Source: JADKFD01 sp050250665 (GTDB taxonomy: Bacteria > Pseudomonadota > Gammaproteobacteria > Xanthomonadales > SZUA-5). Taken from it: 41,168 bases of DNA. Positions 8,008 to 16,440 of the stretch are shown one piece after another. The translations under genes and the position numbers were made by a program. The DNA is taken from positions 1-41,168 of the forward strand of contig JBFWOF010000055.1 in assembly GCA_050250665.1 (NCBI GenBank), given 5' to 3'. The notes beneath the pieces were generated by a model. That model was not told the origin of the DNA, did no database searches, and worked only from the letters and a program-made list of their open reading frames with translations. Position 1 is the stretch's first letter, and each line of letters starts with the position of its first letter.

Positions 8008-8041
8008 CACGTAGGCCCTGCGGGCCAACGTGACCTACGTG
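8008..8041. terminator. Hairpin between convergent sigma factor and oleD genes
   Basis: CACGTAGG (8008-8015) pairs with CCTACGTG (8034-8041), with a CCC/GGG mini-stem inside the loop. It overlaps the oleD stop codon and lies about 65 bp after the sigma stop. No T-run follows, so terminator function is only positional; it may be a repeat. Confidence 0.4.
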
Positions 8042-9036
8042 GGCGGTTGCGACCCGGTCAGTGACCGGCGCAGGGCGGCGAAGCCTTCCGCCATGCTGAC
8101 TCTCGGTCGGTAGCCGAAATCACGCTGGGCGGCGCTGATGTCGTACCAGTGCGCCGTCGCCAGCTGATCGGCCAGGAAACGGGTCATGATCGGCTCGCCG
8201 GGCAAGCGCAGCAATCGATAGACCGTTTCCAGTCCGAAGCCCAGTCCGTAGGCCAGACCGAAGGGGATGCGGCGATGCACCGGGGCAAGCCCGGCGCATT
8301 CCAGCATGCGATTGATCATGTCCTCGGTGGCGATCGGCTCGCCATTGGAGATGAAATAGGCGTTGCCGGCGGTGGCCGAGTCGGGTTCGAGTGCGGCCGC
8401 TGCCTGCAGATGGGCCTGAGCGGCGTTATCGATGTAGGTGGCATCGATGCGCTTGCCGGGCTTGCCGACGAAACGCAGGCGTCCGGCGCGGGCACGCTCG
8501 ATGATGCGCGGCAGCAGATGGTTGTCGCCCGGTCCCCAGATCAGGTGCGGCCGCAGCGCGCAGGTGGCCAGCGCCGGGCCGTTGGCGGCGATGACTTCGC
8601 GCTCGGCAATGGCCTTGGTCTGCGGGTAGTGGGCGAGGAAACGGCGGGCGTAGGCCACACGTTCATCCACGCCTTCCAGATCGCCGCCTTCGTGGACCAC
8701 GCTGGGGGTGGAGGTGTAGACCAGCTTGCCGATGCCATGTTGCTGACAGGCCGCCATGATGTTGCGGGTGCCGAGCACATTGATGCGATGGTAATCGGCA
8801 TAGCTGCCCCAGTGACCGGCCTTGGCCGCCACGTGGAAGATCAGATCGCAGCGACGTGCTGCAGCGGCGACGGTTACGGCATCACCGATATCACCCTGAT
8901 GGACCTTGACCCCGAGCGCCGCGAGTTCCGGCGCCGGCGAGCGCTGCAGCGTCACCACCTCCGCACCCTGCGCCCGCAATGCGCGACAGATGGCGCTGCC
9001 GAGGAAGCCGCTGCCGCCGGTGACGAGGGCCTTCAT
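8035..9036 (-). CDS. oleD: 2-alkyl-3-oxoalkanoate reductase, OleD-like NAD(P)-dependent SDR
   Basis: A 333-aa extended short-chain dehydrogenase. It has the Rossmann motif GGSGFLG (about 7-13) and the catalytic Tyr-x3-Lys in YPQTK (about 137-141). In the long-chain olefin pathway OleD reduces the beta-keto acid made by OleA to the beta-hydroxy acid used by OleC. Neighbouring oleC upstream supports this naming against other 3-beta-HSD-like reductases. The ATG at 9036 (MKALVTGGSGFLG) is chosen; a GTG 12 nt further upstream lies inside a repeat arm. The start is preceded by C-rich repeat and no Shine-Dalgarno is visible. Confidence 0.82.
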   Translation of the reverse strand: MKALVTGGSGFLGSAICRALRAQGAEVVTLQRSPAPELAALGVKVHQGDIGDAVTVAAAARRCDLIFHVAAKAGHWGSYADYHRINVLGTRNIMAACQQHGIGKLVYTSTPSVVHEGGDLEGVDERVAYARRFLAHYPQTKAIAEREVIAANGPALATCALRPHLIWGPGDNHLLPRIIERARAGRLRFVGKPGKRIDATYIDNAAQAHLQAAAALEPDSATAGNAYFISNGEPIATEDMINRMLECAGLAPVHRRIPFGLAYGLGFGLETVYRLLRLPGEPIMTRFLADQLATAHWYDISAAQRDFGYRPRVSMAEGFAALRRSLTGSQPPT

Positions 9037-9038
9037 GG

Positions 9039-9218
9039 GACGGGGCACGGGGAAAGGGGCAGGGGGCAGGGGAAAGCAAGAGCGGAAGAGGGGCCCGCTT
9101 CGGGTGCTGTGGGAGCGGGCTCTGCCCGCGACAAGGAGTCGCGGCTGAAGCCGCTCCCACAGGTGTCCGGCGAACCCAGCCTTTCCCCTGCCCCGAACCC
9201 CCTTCCCCGTGCCCCGTC
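9039..9218. repeat. oleC-oleD gap cassette: 38-bp inverted arms around a REPIN
   Basis: Arms at 9039-9076 and 9181-9218 are inverted repeats: 16 perfect pairs (GACGGGGCACGGGGAA at 9039-9054 with 9203-9218), a symmetric 8-nt partly paired stretch, then 14 perfect pairs (9063-9076 with 9181-9194). On the coding (minus) strand the G-rich arm starts 2 nt after the oleC stop and the C-rich arm ends just before the oleD ATG. A REPIN sits between. The layout matches the korA-korB gap, and both share ACGGGGCACGGG. Confidence 0.9.
9108..9162. repeat. REPIN-like element (GTGGGAGCGG type)
   Basis: CTGTGGGAGCGG (9108-9119) and CCGCTCCCACAG (9151-9162) are perfect 12-bp arms. Each is followed inward by a REP-style hairpin (GGGC/GCCC and GCGGC/GCCGC). 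It is the same class as the element at 2292-2371 with a variant arm sequence. Confidence 0.85.
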
Positions 9219-9220
9219 AC

Positions 9221-10933
9221 TCACGCTTGCCGCTCCGTTCCGATGGCCACTTTCGGTGCCTGTAGCCCCAGGCGTTCGCTGGCCCAGCGCTTCAGGTATT
9301 CACGACCGATCTTGGCATTGTGGCGGATGTCGACCGGGAAGCGCGGATAGTAGAGCACGCGCTGGATGCCGCGGGTGTGGGCATGCCGGGTGGCCAGCTG
9401 CAGCAACTCCTCGGTGATCCGTGCCTGCTGATCGCGACCGACGCCAGGCTCCAGCTCCACGATCAGGACCGGCTCCTCGGCCCCCTGCTTGCCCAGCCCA
9501 ACCAGGGCCGTGCGAAAGACCTGCGGATGGGTGTTGAAGATCGGCTCGACCTGCTCGGTGCAGATCGGCCCACCCTCGGCCTCGACCCGTTGCGAGCGTC
9601 GACCACACATCCACAGCAATCCGCCTTCATCGAAGTAGCCAAGGTCGCCCATGCGATGCACGGTGCGTTCGCCCTCGCGGATCTTGCCGATACGATCGGC
9701 ATCGGGCCGATTGAAATAGCGCTCGGTGGCGGTGGGTCCGACCACGGTGATCTCGCCGACGACGCCCGGCGGTACCACCAGATCGTCGCTCCATTCCGGC
9801 ACCGCTTCGTCGCTGATGCGGATGATCCGCACCTGATTGGGCGCGACCACGCGCCCGACCAGCGTGCCCGCGCCCTGCTCGGTGCGCACGCGCGCGACTT
9901 CGGTCAGTTCCCGACCCTCGACTACGGCCACCGGCAGACATTCGGTGGCGCCGTAGGGTGTCCACAGACTGGCGCCTTCGGGCAGCAGCTTGCGCATGCG
10001 CTCGACCACCGCCACCGGGACCGGGGCTCCGGCCGAGATCACGCGCTTGAGCGTGGGCAGTTTGACCCCGCGCGGCGCACCCCAGCGCGACAGCGCATTG
10101 ACCAGCGCCGGCGAGGCGAACAGATTGGTGACGCCGAAGTCGTGGATGGTCTGGATCAGCTTGCCGGGATCGGCCATCGCCGGTCGCGTGGGATCCATTT
10201 CCGGAATGACGGTGGTCATGCCCAGGGCCGGATCGAACAAGGCGAAGGGCGGGAAGGTCGGCAGATCGATCTCGCCGGGCTGGATATCGAACGCTTCCCG
10301 CAGCAACTCGACCTGCGCCATGAAATGCCGATGCTGATAGACCACGCCCTTGGGCACGCCGGTCGATCCCGAGGTGAACAGGATCGCGGCCGGATCGTCC
10401 TCGCGGGTGTCGGCCAGCACCGCCGGGCAGCGATGTCGGGCATCGGTGCCGGCACGACCGGTCTTCAGCAGATCGGCGTAGCTGTGGCCGCCCCACATGA
10501 AGCGCGGACCTACCGTCACCAGCGTGCGGATGGTCTTGCGACCCCAGCCCAGGGCCACGCGGGCTGCGTGCGCCAGCGGGATGCCGATGAAGGCCTGCGG
10601 CTCGGCTTCGGCCAGGCATTGCTTGAGCGCGGTGCGGGCGATGCCGGGATCGATCAGTACCGGTACCGCACCAGCCTTGAACAAGGCATACATGAGCACG
10701 AACAGTTCGACGCTGGGCCGTACCATCAAGACCGTACGCACGCCCTTGCCGATGCCGGCCTTTTCCAGACCGCAGGCAATGGCATCCGACTCTTCGTCGA
10801 GCTGAGCGTAGGTCAGATGGGTATGCGCGGGGCGACCGGCGATATCGCTGCCACAGGGGACAAAGATCGCGATCTGATGAGGCCGTTCCCGCGCCATGCG
10901 CGTCAGGGCGGACGCGATATTGGCGCTATCCAT
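9221..10933 (-). CDS. oleC: OleC-like beta-lactone synthetase (AMP-forming ligase family)
   Basis: A 570-aa member of the acyl-adenylate-forming superfamily. The P-loop-like motif FTSGSTGVPKG is at 186-196, the YGATE motif near 325, and the C-terminal catalytic Lys region ends in HNAKIGREYL. OleC uses ATP to convert a long-chain 2-alkyl-3-hydroxy acid to a beta-lactone, which OleB decarboxylates to an olefin. Pairing with oleD makes OleC the best reading over a generic fatty-acid-CoA ligase. OleA and OleB are not in the window: the next genes upstream encode a polymerase-like membrane protein and pilus proteins. The ATG is clear at 10933. Confidence 0.82.
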   Translation of the reverse strand: MDSANIASALTRMARERPHQIAIFVPCGSDIAGRPAHTHLTYAQLDEESDAIACGLEKAGIGKGVRTVLMVRPSVELFVLMYALFKAGAVPVLIDPGIARTALKQCLAEAEPQAFIGIPLAHAARVALGWGRKTIRTLVTVGPRFMWGGHSYADLLKTGRAGTDARHRCPAVLADTREDDPAAILFTSGSTGVPKGVVYQHRHFMAQVELLREAFDIQPGEIDLPTFPPFALFDPALGMTTVIPEMDPTRPAMADPGKLIQTIHDFGVTNLFASPALVNALSRWGAPRGVKLPTLKRVISAGAPVPVAVVERMRKLLPEGASLWTPYGATECLPVAVVEGRELTEVARVRTEQGAGTLVGRVVAPNQVRIIRISDEAVPEWSDDLVVPPGVVGEITVVGPTATERYFNRPDADRIGKIREGERTVHRMGDLGYFDEGGLLWMCGRRSQRVEAEGGPICTEQVEPIFNTHPQVFRTALVGLGKQGAEEPVLIVELEPGVGRDQQARITEELLQLATRHAHTRGIQRVLYYPRFPVDIRHNAKIGREYLKRWASERLGLQAPKVAIGTERQA

Positions 10934-11010
10934 GAGTCGTGGCAGGCAGAAGGGGGCGCAAGCGTGCCGTTTCGGCGGCGAGCGGTCAACATCTGCCGCT
11001 GCGCCCTGCC

Positions 11011-11024
11011 AGGGCAGCTGCCCT
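11011..11024. repeat. Perfect palindrome AGGGCAGCTGCCCT
   Basis: A 14-bp perfect palindrome between the ligase-like gene stop (11045) and the oleC start (10933). It could be a protein-binding site for oleC control or part of a weak terminator. No T-run is adjacent. Confidence 0.4.
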
Positions 11025-11044
11025 GATCGCGCGGACGCGGGTCG

Positions 11045-12706
11045 CTACTCAGGAACCGACAGTTGGGCACTCACCACGCTGACGCGTTGCTTTAGAGGCA
11101 ACAGGCGGGCATCGGCGGTGGCGCTGCGCTGGAGTTGCGCCAGGCGCTCACCCGCCTTTGCCAGAGCCGCGGGATCGGTCGCCGCTGCCGCGGTCTCGAC
11201 CCAGGCACTGGCGGCAGCAAAGGCCGCATCGCGATCATGCGGTCGCAGCGCCGCAGCGCGCTCGAAAGCCTGCGCCGAGGCCCGCAACAGGGCGCCGCTT
11301 TCACCCGGAACGGCTGCGAGCGCCTGCAGATAGTGCTGCTGTCCGGCGACGAATTCCTGTTGCGAGGCCAGCGCGGGCGCCAGCCGCTGCTGCAGCGCCC
11401 CGGGCAGCCACTGCGCTGCAGCCAGTGCGCCCAGCAGCAGCAGTGCCATGGCCGTCAGGCGCAGCGCACCGAAGTGTGGATCGAGCCCCGGACTCGTCTC
11501 GCCTGCTGTTCGTGACCCGCTGCCGACCAGCCCCAGCGCGCATCCGATCCAGACCCAGGCCAGACTACGGTCGCCACTGAGCGCGAAATTCGCCTGCAGA
11601 TGCAGCAGCCACGCTGCCAGAGCCAGGGCCAGCGCTGCCGCTTCCTGACGTCGATCGGGCGCTTCCGCGAATCCTTGTCGCAGAGCGTGAGCTACTGCCC
11701 AGATGAGGATCAGACTGGAGAGCAGGCCGAACAGCCCGGCCTCCAGCAGGCGATCGAGCAGACCCTGATGGGCGCGATCGGCAGTCCATGCCATAGCCTC
11801 CAGTCGCGCCTGCGCATCGGCCGAGGCGACCCTGGCCAGCGCCGCCTGTTGCTGATCTGGCCCATAACCGAACCAAAGTCGCAGCGCCGGGTGCCGGTCC
11901 GCCCGGCCCTGCGCATCCAGTACTGGAGTGGGATCGGCGATGGCCTGCGCTGCAGCGCGCCAGAGATAAGCGCGATCATGCAAGGACGCCGGCCGCCATG
12001 CCGACAGCGCCACGGTAGCAAGCAGCAGGACCAGCAACAGCGGCAGACCCAGACGCAGCGATCTTGGATGGGTCACCAGCCACAGCAGCAGGCCGGCCAG
12101 CGCCAGGGCCAGAACGGCGCTGCGAGATTCGGTGAGCAGCAAGGCGAGCAGTTGCAGGATCACCGGAATCCACCACAGTCTGCTCGCACCCGAACGCAGG
12201 TTCAGCAAGGAGGGCGGCAAAACCAGAATCAGCCACGCGGCCAAGGTTGTGGCGTTCCCCAGCGTTGCCGCCGGACGATGGCCTGACTGCGCCTCCCAGT
12301 GCACCGGATCCAGGCCAGCGCGCTGCAGCAGGGCATAGGCCGAAACCACGGCACCGAGCAACGCTGCGTGGCGATAAAGTTGGTGTCTTTGCGCATCGCT
12401 GCAGTTGCTCGCCGCCAATGCCAGGACGAGAAGCGCGATGGCGATCAGTAGACCTTGCGCGCGCGCATACGATCCCAGAAGTGCGGCGGACGGCTCCAAG
12501 GCCAGAAACCCGGCGCCCAGCGCAGTCGCCATCACCGCAGACAAGGCCCATAGGGTCGCGCGCCCGGACGGCATCCGGATCCAGGGGATCGTCGCTGCCG
12601 CCGCCAGTGCAACACCGGCCACCTTCAAGGCCTCGGAGCCGCCCGGCCATACCACCAAAGCCGACCAGATCAGAGCCAGAGTCAGCAGTGTCACAGGTTT
12701 TGGCAT
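11045..12706 (-). CDS. Wzy/O-antigen ligase-like polytopic membrane protein
   Basis: A 553-aa protein with about ten or more hydrophobic segments spread from residue 5 to about 430, and a long non-membrane stretch near the middle (about 230-310), the layout of the Wzy_C/O-antigen ligase family. Such proteins ligate or polymerise surface glycans, or in some cases glycosylate pilin. The C-terminal about 120 residues are soluble, alanine-rich and TPR-like (QAFERAAALRPHDRDAAFAAA). The start at 12706 (MPKPVTLLTL) is chosen because the longer frame to 12862 runs through the predicted sRNA. The nearby type IV pilus operon makes a PilO/TfpW-like role possible but unproven. No other polysaccharide genes are adjacent. 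Confidence 0.72.
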   Translation of the reverse strand: MPKPVTLLTLALIWSALVVWPGGSEALKVAGVALAAAATIPWIRMPSGRATLWALSAVMATALGAGFLALEPSAALLGSYARAQGLLIAIALLVLALAASNCSDAQRHQLYRHAALLGAVVSAYALLQRAGLDPVHWEAQSGHRPAATLGNATTLAAWLILVLPPSLLNLRSGASRLWWIPVILQLLALLLTESRSAVLALALAGLLLWLVTHPRSLRLGLPLLLVLLLATVALSAWRPASLHDRAYLWRAAAQAIADPTPVLDAQGRADRHPALRLWFGYGPDQQQAALARVASADAQARLEAMAWTADRAHQGLLDRLLEAGLFGLLSSLILIWAVAHALRQGFAEAPDRRQEAAALALALAAWLLHLQANFALSGDRSLAWVWIGCALGLVGSGSRTAGETSPGLDPHFGALRLTAMALLLLGALAAAQWLPGALQQRLAPALASQQEFVAGQQHYLQALAAVPGESGALLRASAQAFERAAALRPHDRDAAFAAASAWVETAAAATDPAALAKAGERLAQLQRSATADARLLPLKQRVSVVSAQLSVPE

Positions 12707-12770
12707 GGGCACCCCCGCATCAGGCCACACTATTGACGCCGTCGAACCCGCTCCGCAAGTTCGATGGGCC

Positions 12771-12900
12771 AGAAATAGAAGGCCCCGGACGTTGGGGAGC
12801 GCCCGGGGCCTGGGGGCCGTAGAGACGGATGGGGATTTCCGGTCTCCACTTTGAAGGTTCACTATTGGGGGAGGAGTGAACCGGGCCGAGCTGTGTCAGC
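12771..12900 (-). ncRNA. sX13-like small RNA with three C-rich-loop hairpins
   Basis: Read on the minus strand, three stem-loops follow one another. First, GGTTCACT/AGTGAACC (12882-12875, 12863-12856) has loop CCTCCCCCAAT. Second, an 11-bp stem with one bulge (12849-12838 with 12829-12819) has loop AATCCCCA. Third, a 9-bp AGGCCCCGG/CCGGGGCCT stem (12811-12803, 12788-12780) has a CTCCCC-containing loop and is followed by TTCTATTTCT, a Rho-independent terminator. All three loops present CCCC. From memory this is the architecture of Xanthomonas sX13, an sRNA of about 115 nt that pairs with G-rich motifs near start codons. The 5' end is a guess; TATCTA at 12915-12910 is -10-like without a good -35. 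Confidence 0.68.
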
Positions 12901-13443
12901 CCGAACCCATAGATAGGTTGCCGCAAACCAAGTTCCCGTGACAATGCCGAAGGTCATCGGTCAGATTTAGCCAGAACTAACAGGGTCGGCCCCAGACCGC
13001 TTGTTCAGCCATCAGCCAGATCTGGTTTTCGCATCCATATTGTTGAACGCAAAGGAAATATTCGGAACTTGAACGCGCCCTTCAGATCAGCCCTTGTGGC
13101 CAATTGCGGGCAAATGTTGCTGAACGCAAACCGACCGAGGTCAGAAGCCAGGTAAACAATCAGCAAGCGGGGCGCCGATGCGCGCTGCCATAACTGCCGT
13201 CTGCGGCTTTTGGCAGACCGCAGCATGGGCGTCAACTGGCGGCAAGGAACCCGGTTCAGACAGCATTCAATGGTCAGGATCGAAGCACCTGGCTTGTCCG
13301 AGCTCAACGTCCCAGGGCAAGTGCCTGTTCTGGAGTCCACACTTTACGAGGTCGAATTCCCACCGCCCAGATGCACCACCACTTTCGAACTTCCGAGGCT
13401 TGCGATACATTCCGCAGAAGTCTTCTCAGGTTGTCTCCGGCCC
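12901..13443. promoter_or_regulatory. Long leader region upstream of pilB
   Basis: The 543 bp between the sRNA and pilB carry no credible gene. The frame open from 13210 into pilB reads as non-protein. TTGAACGC occurs at 13043-13050 and 13069-13076, and CTGAACGC at 13120-13127, spaced 26 and 51 bp, a possible regulator site set. A CCAGATCTGG palindrome lies at 13016-13025 and a GTCTGC/GCAGAC hairpin at 13199-13218. No clean sigma-54 or sigma-70 promoter was found. Confidence 0.4.
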
Positions 13444-15177
13444 ATGGCAAGCAATCCACAATCCACCACGCTGTCCGGATTATCGGGAGTCGCTCGCAGA
13501 CTGGTCGCGGAAGGCGCGTTATCGGAAGCCGATGCGCGCAAAGCCTCTGAAGCCTCGTCCAAGCAACGGGTCTCACTGATCGCCTATCTGATCGAGAACG
13601 GTCTGGCCGATCCCAAGGCCACCGCAGCGGCTGCCAGTCAGGAATTCGGCGTACCCTTGTTCGACGCCCTGGCGGTGGATCTGAAAATCGCCCCGATCCG
13701 ATCGATCGAGCAGGCACTGATCGAAAAGCATCGGGCGGTGCCGCTGTTCCGGCGCGGCAACCGCATGTTCATCGGCATCGCCGATCCGACCAATGATCGG
13801 GCACTGGAGGAGATCAAGTTCCAGTCCAAGACGCTGGTCGAGCCCATCATCGTTGACGACAACACGCTGACGCGCCTGATCGAGCAGGCGATGTCGCAAG
13901 GCGACACCATTGCCGAAGGCATGGACGATGACGAGGGTCTGGAGAACCTCGACGTCCAGGGCGGCGACGATGACATGGACGGCGGATCCTCATCCGGAGT
14001 CGATGTTCAGGGCAACGACGACACTCCGGTGGTTCGCTTCATCAACAAGGTGCTGGTCGACGCCATCAAGCGCGGCGCCTCCGACATTCATTTCGAACCC
14101 TATGAACACGCCTACCGGGTGCGCTTCCGCATGGACGGAATCCTGCGCCAGGTGGCTTCTGCGCCGGTCAAGCTGAGTGCACGCATGGCCGCGCGCCTGA
14201 AGGTGATGTCAGCTCTGGATATCGCCGAAAAGCGCGTTCCGCAGGACGGTCGCATCAAGCTGAACCTGTCGAAAACCAAGGCCGTGGATTTCCGGGTCAG
14301 CACCTGTCCCACGCTATTTGGTGAAAAGGTCGTACTCCGAATCCTCGACGGCTCGGCAGCCAAACTCGGCATCGACAAGCTGGGTTATGAGGAAGACCAG
14401 AAAGCGCTGTTTCTCGGCGCCATCGCCAAACCTTATGGCATGGTCCTGGTCACCGGCCCCACCGGCAGCGGCAAGACGGTTTCCCTGTATACGGCATTGA
14501 ATATTCTCAATACCGACGAGCGCAATATCTCGACCGCCGAGGATCCTGTCGAAATTCGCGTCACCGGCATCAACCAGGTGCAGATGAATATCAAGGCCGG
14601 CATGACTTTCGCGGCTGCACTACGCTCGTTCCTGCGGCAGGATCCCGACGTGATCATGGTCGGTGAGATCCGCGACCTCGAAACCGCCGAGATCGCGATC
14701 AAGGCTGCGCAGACCGGCCATATGGTGCTGTCCACGCTGCACACCAATGACGCGCCGCAGACCATTGCGCGCCTGATGAACATGGGCATCGCGCCGTTCA
14801 ACATCACCTCGGCGGTCACGCTGGTGATCGCCCAGCGTCTGGCGCGCCGACTGCATGACTGCAAGCGTCCGGTATCACTGCCGACACATGCGCTGCAGGC
14901 GGAGGGTTTTACCGAGGAAGACATCGCCAACATGCAGCTGTACGAACCGGTGGGCTGCGGCAGTTGCAATGAAGGCTACAAGGGCCGTACCGGCATCTAT
15001 CAGGTCATGCCGCTGTCCGAAGATATTGCACGCATCATCCTGGGCGGCGGCAATGCCATCCAGATTGGTGAAGCCGCGCACGCATCAGGCATTCCGGACC
15101 TGCGCAGATCGGCTTTGATGAAGGCCAAGGCTGGTATGATCTCGCTGGCCGAAATGAACCGCGTCACCAAGGATTAG
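13444..15177 (+). CDS. pilB: Type IV pilus assembly ATPase PilB
   Basis: The hexameric cytoplasmic ATPase that powers pilus extension. The 577-aa length fits the family. It has an N-terminal T2SSE_N-type domain (about 30-170), Walker A GPTGSGKT (338-345), an Asp box, Walker B around DPDVIMVGEIRD, a His box (TGHMVLSTLHTND), and C-terminal CGSC plus an upstream cysteine in HDCKRP for zinc. The ATG at 13444 (MASNPQSTT) matches family length; longer starts are rejected. pilC follows after 4 nt. No pilA lies next to it in this window, whereas in Xanthomonas pilin genes usually sit here. Confidence 0.96.
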   Translation: MASNPQSTTLSGLSGVARRLVAEGALSEADARKASEASSKQRVSLIAYLIENGLADPKATAAAASQEFGVPLFDALAVDLKIAPIRSIEQALIEKHRAVPLFRRGNRMFIGIADPTNDRALEEIKFQSKTLVEPIIVDDNTLTRLIEQAMSQGDTIAEGMDDDEGLENLDVQGGDDDMDGGSSSGVDVQGNDDTPVVRFINKVLVDAIKRGASDIHFEPYEHAYRVRFRMDGILRQVASAPVKLSARMAARLKVMSALDIAEKRVPQDGRIKLNLSKTKAVDFRVSTCPTLFGEKVVLRILDGSAAKLGIDKLGYEEDQKALFLGAIAKPYGMVLVTGPTGSGKTVSLYTALNILNTDERNISTAEDPVEIRVTGINQVQMNIKAGMTFAAALRSFLRQDPDVIMVGEIRDLETAEIAIKAAQTGHMVLSTLHTNDAPQTIARLMNMGIAPFNITSAVTLVIAQRLARRLHDCKRPVSLPTHALQAEGFTEEDIANMQLYEPVGCGSCNEGYKGRTGIYQVMPLSEDIARIILGGGNAIQIGEAAHASGIPDLRRSALMKAKAGMISLAEMNRVTKD

Positions 15178-15181
15178 AACC

Positions 15182-16435
15182 ATGGCAACGGCGACAGCAC
15201 GCGCAAAGGCTCCTGGCAATCGAGGCTTGGGCGAGTTGCAGACCTTCAAATGGGAAGGTACCGACAAGCGCGGACACAAACTGCGCGGCGAGGAACTCGG
15301 CAAGAACGCCAATCTGGTCAAGGCGCATCTGCGCAAGCAGGGCATCAATGCCACCAAGATTGCGCAGAAGAAAAGCTCGATTTTCGGCTCCTCTGGCGCC
15401 GCCATCAAGCCGCGCGACATTGCTGTGGTCAGCCGCCAGCTGGCGACGATGATGAAAGCCGGTGTGCCGCTGGTTCAAAGCTTCGAGATGATCGCGGGTG
15501 GCCAGAACAATCCGCGCCTCAAGGACATGTTGACCGCCATCAAGACCGACATTGAGGGCGGTTCCTCGCTGTCGGAATCGATCAACAAGTTTCCCGCCTA
15601 TTTTGACGAGCTCTACGTCAATCTGGTGCGGGCCGGTGAATCCGCCGGTGTGCTCGACGTGGTGCTGGACACGGTCGCCACCTACAAGGAAAACATCGAG
15701 TCCCTGAAGGGCAAGATCAAGAAGGCTCTGTTCTATCCCCTCGCGGTGATTGCCGTTGCCATCATCGTGTCGTCGATCATCCTGATCTATGTGGTGCCGC
15801 AATTCGAGGCCGTGTTCAAGAGCTTCGGCGCCGATCTGCCGGCCTTTACCAAGCTGATCGTGAATGCTTCCAATTTCATGGTCGATTACTGGTGGGTGGT
15901 TCTGGGCATCATCGCCGGCTCGATCTTCGGATTGACCACCGCGCTGCGACGCTCGCGCAATTTCGCCCGGCTGGTCGACCGAATGATGTTGAAGATGCCG
16001 GTGCTGGGACAAATTCTCCACAATTCCGCGGTGGCGCGTTTTGCGCGCACCCTGGCCATCACCTTCCGGGCCGGTGTGCCGCTGGTGGAGGCGCTGGAAA
16101 CGGTGGCCGGGGCGACCGGCAACATCATCTACGATGAAGCCACCCAGCGCGTGAAGGAAGATGTCTCGGTCGGTCATCAGCTCAATCTGGCGATGCGTCA
16201 GCAGAACATCTTCCCGCTGATGGTGGTGCAGATGACCGCGATCGGCGAGGAATCCGGTGCGCTCGATACCATGCTGATCAAGGCGGCCGAGTTCTACGAG
16301 CAGGAAGTCGAGAATTCGGTGGATGCGCTGTCGAGCCTGCTGGAACCCTTCATCATGGTGATCATCGGCGTGCTGGTTGGCGGCATGGTCATCGGTATGT
16401 ATCTGCCGATCTTCAAGCTGGCTGCGGTGGTCTGA
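15182..16435 (+). CDS. pilC: Type IV pilus inner-membrane platform protein PilC
   Basis: A 417-aa platform protein that couples PilB and PilT to the pilus fibre. It has two T2SSF domains (about 80-200 and 280-400), each followed by hydrophobic membrane segments: about 180-207 (FYPLAVIAVAIIVSSIILIY), about 237-257 and the C-terminal 385-412 (PFIMVIIGVLVGGMVIGMYL). The repeated VQ/VRAGESAG and TAIGEESGAL motifs are typical. It forms an operon with pilB (4 nt upstream) and pilD (5 nt downstream). Confidence 0.96.
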   Translation: MATATARAKAPGNRGLGELQTFKWEGTDKRGHKLRGEELGKNANLVKAHLRKQGINATKIAQKKSSIFGSSGAAIKPRDIAVVSRQLATMMKAGVPLVQSFEMIAGGQNNPRLKDMLTAIKTDIEGGSSLSESINKFPAYFDELYVNLVRAGESAGVLDVVLDTVATYKENIESLKGKIKKALFYPLAVIAVAIIVSSIILIYVVPQFEAVFKSFGADLPAFTKLIVNASNFMVDYWWVVLGIIAGSIFGLTTALRRSRNFARLVDRMMLKMPVLGQILHNSAVARFARTLAITFRAGVPLVEALETVAGATGNIIYDEATQRVKEDVSVGHQLNLAMRQQNIFPLMVVQMTAIGEESGALDTMLIKAAEFYEQEVENSVDALSSLLEPFIMVIIGVLVGGMVIGMYLPIFKLAAVV

Positions 16436-16440
16436 GCGGA

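Noticed and set aside
12707..12862. N-terminal extension of the O-antigen-ligase-like protein
   Set aside because: The extension overlaps the sRNA hairpins, is not hydrophobic and has no matching ribosome-binding site. The start at 12706 leads straight into a membrane segment.
13210..13443. N-terminal extension of pilB
   Set aside because: The frame is open, but the 78 residues have no family match in composition or length, and the ATG at 13444 gives the normal PilB size.
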